A stretch of 44,643 nucleotides of DNA from a virus. The position numbers and the translations under genes are program-made. Under the pieces are notes generated by a model that was not told the origin of the DNA, ran no database searches, and saw only the letters and a program-made list of their open reading frames with translations. Of the stretch, positions 23,444 through 31,951 are shown in pieces (within the stretch, counting starts at the first letter, position 1; the number at the start of each line of letters is the position of its first letter). The stretch covers positions 1-44,643 of IMG/VR virus record IMGVR_UViG_3300030385_001504; one strand, written 5' to 3'.

Positions 23444-25473
23444 CGCTTACCTACCATTGTTCTGTGAACGATACTCATTGAGTCCGTAACATCGCCCGTA
23501 GACCCGGTACTACCAATTATTTTAATCTGTATGCTTTTGTTTCTGTTGTGAGATAAACTCGCTATCGCAGTTGTTGGGGTTGCACCATCGACTCCGAATG
23601 TAACCGTGCTAGTTCCAGTAGAATCATCTACTTCTACTTTGTCAAACATCTTTTTTTGAGATGGATCGTTAAAATCGTACTCTGGCGAAATCCAAGTCCA
23701 CGCTCTTTCGTTGGCGTGACCAAAGTTTTGATAAATACCACCATCTGCCGAAGCAGGGCCAGCAGTATGACTCTCACCATCTTTACCACTAAATAGTCCA
23801 GTTGGTGTATCGTTAGGTAAAAGTAAACTTAAAAAGTCCCATCGTTTAAGAGGAGTGTGGTAGCAATATGCCTTACCGCCACTTGACGACAGAATGCCGA
23901 ATACAACTTGATTTGTCTGCCCATCATAAGTAATCGCCACCGTGTTCCCGCTTGAATCACTTTGCCAGTTGTTCTTAATTGGCGTTGAGATGATTGAAAT
24001 ATCGCCATTTATAAGTGAGTAGCAGTCCTGACTGTTAGCGAAGAACATTCCGAACTCTGTTACCACCACCCCCTGTTGAGACTCACATCCCGCACCCTCG
24101 TAAATATCTTCTACATAGAATCCTTCGGGATTTATTCTTGCAATTTTATTGTTAGTGAAAGCGTACACTCGCCCATTGTATCCAGCTAAAGCCTTTGGTA
24201 CGAATGGCAATCTTAGAAAATCAGCAGTCCAATCAAATGTATCGTATCTAAAAGCCTTTGATCTGAATAATAAATGTGCCCCGTCATCACTTGTGAGATT
24301 GTCATGTAAACAATCGCCTACAAAATGAAAATTATTTATTTCGCAACTAATGGTATATTTAACATCAGTTGTGTAGATTGATTCGGGTAGTCCGCTATTA
24401 CGTTCAAAGGTTACTCCCGTCTCTCCGTAGTCCCTTACAACTATGTGTTTGTCAGACCCACTTGATAGCCACGTAGCATTTATGTCTATCGTTTCTATCA
24501 GTGTGTGTGATCCTCTATCTGCGAACCCACTATCAGACTGTGATCTATAAAGATTGAAAGCACTAATTCTTTTGTTTATACTTGTGGCCCCGTTCTTCAC
24601 AAAAACATCTATATTTACATATTCGTGAGTTGGGACGCCTGCATACTTCTCTAGTGCGCCATTAAACGGTGATGGGTAAAAAAGTCCGTAATCCACGAAA
24701 GGAGCTTCTTGGAACCCATCATAGACAGGCACTAACGCATACCAAAATGTCGTCCCCGTTTCGAAGAAAGCGTTGTCTGTCGTTCCCCCCACACCCGCCA
24801 CCGTATCTATATAGCAGTCGCCATTAGCCGCAGATGCTTTGGGAAGAAAGTTATTAACGCAATCCGCATTGGCGTGAGTCAGCGTGGCTCTTAATTGACT
24901 TGAATTACTCCAAGTTGTAGGCGTTGTACCTGTCGCCGTGAAAGTGTTACCTGTCACATTAGTCCCACCTACGTTAGCAAAGTCATCTCCTGAGACAAAC
25001 AACACAATGGTGTATTCCGTGCCTGTTACCAAACTACCCGAAGTAAGTGGCCCTACGCTGAATTGATTATGTCTTATATATCCACTCCACCTAGCTTTAT
25101 TGCCCGTCCCACAACCCACATGAGCTTCTTCTCTACTAATCATAACACACTTAGAACTGTCGGCACTTGTGTCTGTGGTGGAGTTTGCACCCACAACCTC
25201 GTAGAAATCAGTCACAATCTTTGTGTCGCCATTGTTGGCGCTAACTAGGTCATACTTACCATCGTTTCTTTCAATAAACCCAAAATTTCTGCCATTTGCT
25301 ATCGCTGTTGCCGCACCAACCACGCTATATAAAGACGCACCCGACAATTTACCGTTGTCGTTTGGGTCTAAGTTCTGAGTGCCGGTAGAGCCAGCATCAG
25401 AAGGAATGTCTTTAGAGTCTACGTTAGTAATCAGTCCTCTGATAAATTTAGTTATGCTTAAAGTTTCTCTCAA
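23440..25473 (-). CDS. podovirus tail hub/stabilisation protein (P22 gp10-like)
   Basis: A 677-residue beta-rich protein. The opening FIRGLITNVDSKDIPSDAGSTGTQNLDPND and later repeats such as TYDGQTNQVVFGI and YCYHTPLKRWDF are typical of podoviral tail hub or DNA-stabilisation proteins with a beta-propeller-like body. It would plug the portal below the gp4-like adaptor, whose gene overlaps by four bases. Residues of the segment at 24878-25052 form an inserted module also present in the next-door adaptor. Confidence 0.65.
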   Translation of the reverse strand: MRETLSITKFIRGLITNVDSKDIPSDAGSTGTQNLDPNDNGKLSGASLYSVVGAATAIANGRNFGFIERNDGKYDLVSANNGDTKIVTDFYEVVGANSTTDTSADSSKCVMISREEAHVGCGTGNKARWSGYIRHNQFSVGPLTSGSLVTGTEYTIVLFVSGDDFANVGGTNVTGNTFTATGTTPTTWSNSSQLRATLTHANADCVNNFLPKASAANGDCYIDTVAGVGGTTDNAFFETGTTFWYALVPVYDGFQEAPFVDYGLFYPSPFNGALEKYAGVPTHEYVNIDVFVKNGATSINKRISAFNLYRSQSDSGFADRGSHTLIETIDINATWLSSGSDKHIVVRDYGETGVTFERNSGLPESIYTTDVKYTISCEINNFHFVGDCLHDNLTSDDGAHLLFRSKAFRYDTFDWTADFLRLPFVPKALAGYNGRVYAFTNNKIARINPEGFYVEDIYEGAGCESQQGVVVTEFGMFFANSQDCYSLINGDISIISTPIKNNWQSDSSGNTVAITYDGQTNQVVFGILSSSGGKAYCYHTPLKRWDFLSLLLPNDTPTGLFSGKDGESHTAGPASADGGIYQNFGHANERAWTWISPEYDFNDPSQKKMFDKVEVDDSTGTSTVTFGVDGATPTTAIASLSHNRNKSIQIKIIGSTGSTGDVTDSMSIVHRTMVGKR
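24878..25052 (-). repeat. shared tail-protein module, copy 1 (in hub gene)
   Basis: Encodes GTEYTIVLFVSGDDFANVGG and then FTATGTTPTTWSNSSQLRAT. It aligns over about 57 residues with the module in the adaptor gene (25721-25895), and DNA identity is visible by eye, for example around TTACTCCAAGT. It looks like a mobile domain insertion. Confidence 0.75.
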
Positions 25474-26270
25474 TGTATAAAGTCGCTATATATTGTTGAA
25501 ATTCGTGTTTTGTCTCTTGCCAAGTAAGCGTATTTCTTCGCTTGGCCTATGTAATTTTCCCATCTTAACAAAGCCTCTCTGCCTGCTTGGAAGTCTCTCA
25601 CTTTCATTGTGTCGCCACCTTGTAAAACTCTATCCAAAGATGGATATATTGGAAAGTATTTTTTGAATAACCCATCAACTAACGCTTGATGAAACTCACT
25701 GTCTAATTCAGGCGTGTAAGTGTTTGTCGCACTTAGTACGCTTAGATTACTCCAAGTCGTTGGAGTTGTCCCTGTTGATGTGAAGGTTACATCGGTAGCG
25801 TTTGAACTTGCACCCACATTAGTAAAACTATCACTCGATATGTATTTGTTTATAGTGTATTCAGTCCCCGAAACTAAACTGCCGGATGTTGCCGGCTCTA
25901 CTAACGCTGTGGGTATCTTAACGTAATAGTAACTTATCGTACTTATCCCCGATGGGATTTCTGTTATTGTTAGGTTATAGTAGCTCTTAAATGTTATAGT
26001 CCCTTGATTAACTTCGTATTGTAATGTGTCTGTCCCTAATAATATAGCACCGTCCGAATCCTTAAATATTACCGAAGATAACGCACCGCAAGCACTTGGT
26101 AGATTGTAAACCACCGTGTCTGCCACGATAGTTTCATTACTCGTACTTGTAAGTATTTGGCTTCTACGACAAAATTCTTTCTGGACTTCATTAACATCTT
26201 GTAAGATTTTAGTCCTGCCTATGTCTGGGAATATTTGTTGAACTTCGTCATATATGTGTTCTAATGTCAT
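25470..26270 (-). CDS. head-tail adaptor / tail tube protein (gp4-like)
   Basis: A 266-residue protein. The N-terminal helix (IYDEVQQIFPDIGRTKILQDVNEVQKEFCRR) and the C-terminal helices (FHQALVDGLFKKYFPIYP, EALLRWENYIGQAKKYA) are the pattern of podoviral adaptors that bind under the portal ring. Between them sits the inserted module described below. Overlaps of four bases downstream and one base upstream place it firmly in the late operon. Confidence 0.6.
   Translation of the reverse strand: MTLEHIYDEVQQIFPDIGRTKILQDVNEVQKEFCRRSQILTSTSNETIVADTVVYNLPSACGALSSVIFKDSDGAILLGTDTLQYEVNQGTITFKSYYNLTITEIPSGISTISYYYVKIPTALVEPATSGSLVSGTEYTINKYISSDSFTNVGASSNATDVTFTSTGTTPTTWSNLSVLSATNTYTPELDSEFHQALVDGLFKKYFPIYPSLDRVLQGGDTMKVRDFQAGREALLRWENYIGQAKKYAYLARDKTRISTIYSDFIH
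25721..25895 (-). repeat. shared tail-protein module, copy 2 (in adaptor gene)
   Basis: Encodes GTEYTINKYISSDSFTNVGA and then FTSTGTTPTTWSNLSVLSAT, the counterpart of 24878-25052. I recall this type of domain as a repeated insertion in many phage structural proteins; its role may be surface decoration or carbohydrate contact. Confidence 0.75.
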
Positions 26271-26785
26271 TATACACCTACAACTAATACATTTATTGTT
26301 GCTTCGTGCACCCCGTTAGAGTAAGCATCTGCACCTATTAAGACTTCAGCCAAAGGCAACCCCTCTGCTATTGGTATAACTATTGATTCGCCCAAATCTA
26401 AAGTTCCCATTCTTAATTCTGTTTCTCCCGACTGTTTGATTGCGACTCTCACATTACCTGCCGTCCCTAATTCTGCTGTGTATTCGACTGCGATTGCGTG
26501 GACTGTCGTTGGCAACACGCCTGAAGTTGGGCCACCTGCCCCTTCCTGCCAACCACTTGAATCTAAACCGTCAGTAGAGCCGTTCTCTGCAACAACTGAG
26601 CCTGTGTATCTCGCTATATCCGCATCGGTGTAAGCTGTTAAAGTATTATATTTACCACCGAACTCTCTAACTGCGTGAGCATCTATCATCTTAATGGTAT
26701 AGTCGCCGTCTGCACTTCCCTGATTTGCTATGTCGTTATCGACTACTGTTAAAAGTGTCGAGTTGATTCTTATTTCATTCGCCAT
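26270..26785 (-). CDS. beta-rich virion protein, paralog A
   Basis: A 171-residue protein, beta-rich and low in charge. Its C-terminal strands (IVIPIAEGLPLAEVLIGA...INVLVVG) align with those of the next protein (VIPLQGSVLIAEVKLKSS...IEILVGG), so the two are probably duplicated copies of one jelly-roll-like domain. Position between capsid and tail adaptor genes suggests a head decoration or tail role. Confidence 0.6.
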   Translation of the reverse strand: MANEIRINSTLLTVVDNDIANQGSADGDYTIKMIDAHAVREFGGKYNTLTAYTDADIARYTGSVVAENGSTDGLDSSGWQEGAGGPTSGVLPTTVHAIAVEYTAELGTAGNVRVAIKQSGETELRMGTLDLGESIVIPIAEGLPLAEVLIGADAYSNGVHEATINVLVVGV

Positions 26786-26786
26786 T

Positions 26787-27242
26787 CTAATTACCTCCTA
26801 CTAATATTTCTATATTTGCGATTGTTGTTGAGCCAGAACTCTTTAGTTTGACCTCTGCTATAAGCACACTGCCCTGCAATGGGATTACGCAAAAGTCCCC
26901 TACGCCCCTAAGCTTTATCTCATTTTGGGTAGAGGCCCCGTCAAACAACATCCTAACGTCAGGGGTACTACTTGAAGCAGCAGAGATTATTTTGATAAAT
27001 AAGAAGGCTACCTCTGAAGGAGCATTTGTTAAACTCATAGAGTTCAACCCAACAAAACTTGTTGTAGTCGCAATCGTATTTTTATATCCGACTCCATCTG
27101 TATAAGTTTTTAGTATGTCCGAACTTGGGGTTGTGTCAACCTGCGAATGCACATTATAAGAGATATCACTTCCATCGGCTAAATCAACCTCTTCTCTCGG
27201 TATCACACTCGCCCTATAATTTATTTTTTCTCTTGTTGCCAT
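26787..27242 (-). CDS. beta-rich virion protein, paralog B
   Basis: A 151-residue protein related to its downstream neighbour through the C-terminal half. The N-terminus (REKINYRASVIPREEVDLADGSDISYNVHSQ cut short here) is distinct. One base separates the two genes. Likely a decoration or collar protein; the function is inferred from position alone. Confidence 0.6.
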   Translation of the reverse strand: MATREKINYRASVIPREEVDLADGSDISYNVHSQVDTTPSSDILKTYTDGVGYKNTIATTTSFVGLNSMSLTNAPSEVAFLFIKIISAASSSTPDVRMLFDGASTQNEIKLRGVGDFCVIPLQGSVLIAEVKLKSSGSTTIANIEILVGGN

Positions 27243-27260
27243 AACTTATCCTAGTTAATT

Positions 27261-29168
27261 TTACCCAAGATGTAGGGTAAGCTCCTGTTCATATAATTTT
27301 TGTAAATAATCCATTTGTTTTAATAGTCCTTCGTGCTTCTGAGTAACCTGCCCAACTTTAGAATTAAACTCTTGAACCACATCGTTGATCTCTGATGAGT
27401 AGTTGGAAACTCGGCTTTGAAATTCCTGCACCCGCAAATTAAAATTCGCTATGTTCGTGGATGACTCTTGGATTTCGTTTTGTAATGCAATGTTATCAGT
27501 TCTTTGTGCATCATCAAGAAGTCTCTGCTGATCCATATTCGCTTCTTGTAATGCTTCTCTCACAGTTGAATCATAAATGACTGATTCCTTATTGAACAAA
27601 TTGAGAGCATTTTGAATGTCTGAGTTGTATTGTTGTAACTCAGTATTTCTTTGCTGATCCCACTTACCTAAATTACTTCCGTATTCTTGGACTTCTTTGT
27701 TTACTTGTGTGTTAAAATCTTCTCTCTGTGCAATGTATCTTTGTAATTGAGATGCGTATTCTTGATGCTCTTTAGACAACGTAAGTAAGGCTTGCTCTTT
27801 ACTTGCATTCTGTTCTAGTTGTGCATTCTGTGACGCTTCCTGTGCAGTTGTTTTAGCTTGCTCGAATTTCTGCTGTGTTTCCTGTAGGTAAATTGAATTA
27901 GTTTTATTATAAGCATTTAAAGCGTCAAACATCTGAGAGGTAGAGTCTCTTACAAAGGCTTGTAAATTTAAGTTGTGCTCGGAAACTTGTTTGTCAATAT
28001 CCGTACTATACTTCCCTAATTCAGAACTATATCTACTCACTGTCGCACTATATTGTTGAACATCCTGTTGTAATTCTTGAATAGCGTTCTGTGTGTTTAC
28101 GTCAGTTTCTCTGTTTGCGTTCTGTCCTAATATCGAAGATATACTCGTACTGTTTGCTTGAAACTCGCCTATTAAGGCTTGAATTTCGTTTATCTTTGCT
28201 TGTGCAAACTCTATATCGTAATTAGTATTTAGCTCAGTCGTTAAAGTAGTTAATTGAGCCGCTATTGAAAATATTGGCTGAACCACCGCAGTCGCTACGC
28301 TTGCATTAGCATAAGTAATACTTGGAGTCCCTAAAGCTGTTGGTGCTGTCCCTGACGCTACCACAAAGACAGGTTTCGCAGGTGCTCCCACGCTATACGT
28401 AGGTGCGGCATCTAAACTTCCAACCGTAGTCGCCGATGTTGTTGATTTAATTATCAGACCATCTGGATAACTTGGTGCTGAAGGTGCAGTTGGAGCACTC
28501 GCACTTATAGTTAAATCTGATGGTGCGGTAGTTAAACTCACCACAGGCTTAATATAACTGGGTGCAGTTCCCAAACTACCTACTGTCGTTTGAGATACCG
28601 TAGTACCCGAAGCATCTGTATATGAATAAGTCACAGGAGATGCCAAAGTTGGTGCTGTCGGCATTGTTACTGTAACCGCATCCATATTAGTTGTCATTTC
28701 GGTGTTTATAATTTGGTGTAAACTTTTAATCGCCGCATATAAAACTACCGCTTCAACTAACTCTGATGGGAAACTTGTTATTGATGTAGCAGAATATAAT
28801 ACTGTCGGATATGGAACTACTATTCCCGTACCGCCGCCAGGAACTACGTGTAAGTTTGTCCCTAATATATACGATTTTGGGGACTTGGCAGTTGCATAAA
28901 AAACTGAAAGTATATCTATTACTTGAGCCACCATCCCCGAATCTATTAAAGGTGCGTTGTAATTGAGTTTGTGTGCTTTAATAAGTCTTTTCCCCGTTAT
29001 CGTTACCCCGCTTCCCGAATCAGCCACAGTAGTTGCGTTAATCAACGCCTTATCTATCGGCAATCTATCAACTATGACAGCCGCACCCGAAGTTAAATAA
29101 TCGGTCATTGCTGCGGTATCGCTCGCACCGACAACATAATTAATTATGCGGGCTTGAAAATCAGCCAC
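27261..29168 (-). CDS. long coiled-coil virion protein
   Basis: A 635-residue protein in three parts: an N-terminal globular domain (to about 150), a Thr/Ala/Ser/Pro-rich linker with repeats of TVGSLGTAPSY type (about 165-290), and a coiled coil of more than 300 residues with very frequent Gln, Glu and Asn. It could be a head fibre, a collar whisker or a tail fibre shaft. The N-terminal domain would anchor it to the particle. No receptor-binding tip is obvious at the C-terminus (QKLYEQELTLHLG). Confidence 0.6.
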   Translation of the reverse strand: MADFQARIINYVVGASDTAAMTDYLTSGAAVIVDRLPIDKALINATTVADSGSGVTITGKRLIKAHKLNYNAPLIDSGMVAQVIDILSVFYATAKSPKSYILGTNLHVVPGGGTGIVVPYPTVLYSATSITSFPSELVEAVVLYAAIKSLHQIINTEMTTNMDAVTVTMPTAPTLASPVTYSYTDASGTTVSQTTVGSLGTAPSYIKPVVSLTTAPSDLTISASAPTAPSAPSYPDGLIIKSTTSATTVGSLDAAPTYSVGAPAKPVFVVASGTAPTALGTPSITYANASVATAVVQPIFSIAAQLTTLTTELNTNYDIEFAQAKINEIQALIGEFQANSTSISSILGQNANRETDVNTQNAIQELQQDVQQYSATVSRYSSELGKYSTDIDKQVSEHNLNLQAFVRDSTSQMFDALNAYNKTNSIYLQETQQKFEQAKTTAQEASQNAQLEQNASKEQALLTLSKEHQEYASQLQRYIAQREDFNTQVNKEVQEYGSNLGKWDQQRNTELQQYNSDIQNALNLFNKESVIYDSTVREALQEANMDQQRLLDDAQRTDNIALQNEIQESSTNIANFNLRVQEFQSRVSNYSSEINDVVQEFNSKVGQVTQKHEGLLKQMDYLQKLYEQELTLHLG

Positions 29169-29239
29169 TATGCCACCTCTAAAACTTTATTTAACAATTT
29201 ATCCTCTTAAATATTGGGGGCATTTCTGCCCCCGTTTGT

Positions 29240-29734
29240 TTACTGTATAATTGTGAATGTGTGTGTAACTGCCGCTAAAGTTGAAGCACCGTTAAGATTA
29301 AATACATAATATGGAGCTACTGGAATTTTAACCTTCGGGCCTGTTGCTATTGCCGCTACCGTTACTACATCTGCCACCGCTAAATCGGGATCAAAGTTAA
29401 AGACATACTTTAGAGTAGTTACTGCTAATACTACATCGTTAAATATTTCTTTGAATTTTCCACCGTTTGAATTAGTGGGTATCACACTTCCACCCTGTCC
29501 TGAAAGAACAAAGTTGTCATTGTAACCGAACCAAATATCAAGCGGTAAAGCCGAACCGTCTGGTGTGGCTGACGCACTATAAGACATACTCCACTGTTTC
29601 TTAGGGTCTAAGAATGATGGAGTTTTAAGTGTGTATGCATCTGTTTCTGCTGTTGTTGAAACCACCGTGCAAGAACTAACCGAAAGTCCATTAACTGTAC
29701 TAGGAGCAGCCCAAGCTGATTGTGTTAAAGCCAT
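29240..29734 (-). CDS. capsid decoration-like protein
   Basis: A 164-residue beta-rich protein encoded ten bases after the major capsid gene, the usual place for head decoration proteins. It has a Thr/Ser/Val-rich composition and no motif I recognise. Confidence 0.55.
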   Translation of the reverse strand: MALTQSAWAAPSTVNGLSVSSCTVVSTTAETDAYTLKTPSFLDPKKQWSMSYSASATPDGSALPLDIWFGYNDNFVLSGQGGSVIPTNSNGGKFKEIFNDVVLAVTTLKYVFNFDPDLAVADVVTVAAIATGPKVKIPVAPYYVFNLNGASTLAAVTHTFTIIQ

Positions 29735-29744
29735 TTTGTCCTCC

Positions 29745-31097
29745 TTATGTTAGTTTGAACATTTTGTGAACGGGAAGGTTAGTTATGCCCATACCATTTT
29801 CAGTAACGTATTCGTTTTTCTGATATAGGGGGTTGTTGTTTGTAGAGATATTCTGTGCGAATACTGGTTTTTCGTATTCAGCTAAGAATATATCATCTTT
29901 GCCAGGTGCGAATCCGTATTTGCCGTAAGTGGATTTGTCTAACGAACGAGTTGGAACTAACTGGTAGATTCCGTGTGGAGTCTCTAGTTCCTTGAAATAG
30001 AATCCAAGTCTACCTTTTTGTGGATTACCTAAATTGACTGTCCATTTAGATGTTGCTGCGAGTCCTTCTCCCGTTGAGCCAGACATTTTACTCCAATAAG
30101 AAATAAATGACCTACCGGCGAACATGGGCTGTATTCCATCGTCTGAAAATTCAAAAGATTTTTCAGTCTGGTCTACGAAATCATTCCAAGTATAACTTGC
30201 TTCCGCTATATCGAAGATGTTCTGGTCGTCACTTGTAGTAGATGTTACGCCGTAATCTTCAATCGCAGAAAAAGCACCGTAAGTAGATCGCAAGACGTTA
30301 CTGTTAGCGTCCGTTCTTGCACCGTCAGCAAATGTATCACTCTGGTTTAAGTTCGGGCCTTGTTCGTTTCTTGAGAACATCAACTGTCTTTCGTTCTGGA
30401 TTTTGTGTTCTTGTGATTTCTGTTTCTTCACTCTGTCGTATTCGTCAGATTCGCCTCTTAGAGACGCTTTCATTATTCTGTTAGTCAACTGGAATGCTGT
30501 TCTGTGGATACCTGCTTGATTCCAAACAACCTGTAACTCATCAGTCCAACCTGCGGGAGCTTCTGAGCCTTCACCGTGTTCCGAACCCTCAACCTGCAAG
30601 AATCCATACTGAGGTATTACTATTGACGCACCTGTTAAGTTCTTTACACTTATTGTGGTTGCGTTAGTGAAAGTTGTTACTACTATTGTACCTAAAGACG
30701 CTCCTGTTGGTTTTCCACTGATTGCCGCCGGTGTGGTAGAAGCGTAAACTCCGCACTTTAGCCCTAATAGAGCTGCCGTGAAAGTTGACGATAACCCTGT
30801 TGAGCCGGTTGCGGATATAGTACAAGCGTCCGCTGCGTTGTCAGCCGCAGTTGTTACAGTTCCAGAATCATTCATCTGGATGTACTGTCTAACCCACGGA
30901 TTCCTGTGCTGAAACATCTTGTACTGCGGGTCTTTTAGTACCTTAATCTTGTTAAAGTTTGCCACGAAAGTAAGAAACGGAGTAACTATCGGATATTGTT
31001 CCTTTACCATTAGCGGGCTTACATAAAAATCTCTACGATCCGTGTAAAGTGCGGATCCGGAACTGCCATCATAGAGATCCTTTTTTTGTGCTGCCAT
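29745..31097 (-). CDS. major capsid protein
   Basis: A 450-residue protein following the scaffold gene. The opening SPLMVKEQYPIVTPFLTFV and LKDPQYKMFQHRNPWV and the later helical and beta segments fit HK97-fold capsid proteins of the group I recall from SU10-like podoviruses. An insertion of about 95 residues (from near 78) is rich in Thr, Ser and Ala and may form a surface domain. Assignment rests mainly on order: terminase, portal, scaffold, then this protein. Confidence 0.8.
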   Translation of the reverse strand: MAAQKKDLYDGSSGSALYTDRRDFYVSPLMVKEQYPIVTPFLTFVANFNKIKVLKDPQYKMFQHRNPWVRQYIQMNDSGTVTTAADNAADACTISATGSTGLSSTFTAALLGLKCGVYASTTPAAISGKPTGASLGTIVVTTFTNATTISVKNLTGASIVIPQYGFLQVEGSEHGEGSEAPAGWTDELQVVWNQAGIHRTAFQLTNRIMKASLRGESDEYDRVKKQKSQEHKIQNERQLMFSRNEQGPNLNQSDTFADGARTDANSNVLRSTYGAFSAIEDYGVTSTTSDDQNIFDIAEASYTWNDFVDQTEKSFEFSDDGIQPMFAGRSFISYWSKMSGSTGEGLAATSKWTVNLGNPQKGRLGFYFKELETPHGIYQLVPTRSLDKSTYGKYGFAPGKDDIFLAEYEKPVFAQNISTNNNPLYQKNEYVTENGMGITNLPVHKMFKLT

Positions 31098-31106
31098 TTA
31101 ATTCTC

Positions 31107-31913
31107 CTAGAGTTGACGCTCATCTGGTACTTCTTTTATTCTCTCGAACATAGCGTCATCTACTGTCATTGTTAATTGATCTGTTATCCCCCCGTCTATT
31201 CCTGGCGGTAACGGTGTTTTCAATTTCCCTTTAGAAGGTGGTCTTGGCGAACCCTTTGTCTTGGTTTTCCAATTACCTACTAAGAAATTAGCATCTCTGG
31301 ACTCATCTTTATTGTAATAGAAGTCGAAACATTCTATCGCTTCTGCCTGTGTGAGTCCTTGCTTTTGGTATTTCGCTATCTCTGAATTGGCAAAGTCTGT
31401 CGATTGCTTAACTCTTGACTTCGCATCTTTATCAGCCTGAATTTCTTCCTGACGGTTTGCGTCTACCGCATCACGAAAGTCCTCCATGTCAAGAACGTGT
31501 TGTTCTAACGCTTCGTTATATGCGTAAGAATCTGTATCAGGGTCGGTATAAGCGTCTACCTTATTGTAACCGTGAGGTTTTTTCGGTCTTTCAGGTTTGG
31601 TAAGAACATTTTTTGGCTCTGGGGGTTTCTCCAAATTATTAAGTCTACCGCCAAGTTCATCCGTTACCTGTCTATAATTAGCGTTCTCTGCTTCCAAAGC
31701 GGATATTCGTTTGTCTTTCTTGCTTTGGTCTGCTCTATACGCCTTTACAGCGTCCGTTGGTTCTTCTGCGTCAACCTCTAGGATTGGTTCTTCTGTTTCA
31801 ACGTCTACTGGTTCTACCTCTTCAGCTAATTCTGCGGATGTTGGTTCGTCTGGTTCAACATTTTCTAAGAATTGACTGTTAAAATCTTTTTCTTCTATTT
31901 CTTCTGTTGCCAT
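31107..31913 (-). CDS. capsid scaffolding protein
   Basis: A 268-residue protein with a very acidic N-terminus (repeated EE, VEPVDVETEEP), a central coiled coil (KDKRISALEAENANYRQV), and a basic C-terminal tract (KTKTKGSPRPPSKGKLKTP), the part that usually binds the capsid protein. It lies between the portal and capsid genes, as scaffolds do. It would be removed from mature heads; no protease gene is apparent. Confidence 0.75.
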   Translation of the reverse strand: MATEEIEEKDFNSQFLENVEPDEPTSAELAEEVEPVDVETEEPILEVDAEEPTDAVKAYRADQSKKDKRISALEAENANYRQVTDELGGRLNNLEKPPEPKNVLTKPERPKKPHGYNKVDAYTDPDTDSYAYNEALEQHVLDMEDFRDAVDANRQEEIQADKDAKSRVKQSTDFANSEIAKYQKQGLTQAEAIECFDFYYNKDESRDANFLVGNWKTKTKGSPRPPSKGKLKTPLPPGIDGGITDQLTMTVDDAMFERIKEVPDERQL

Positions 31914-31951
31914 CTTACTGCCTCATTATTGTTAATTGAACGAGATGTATT

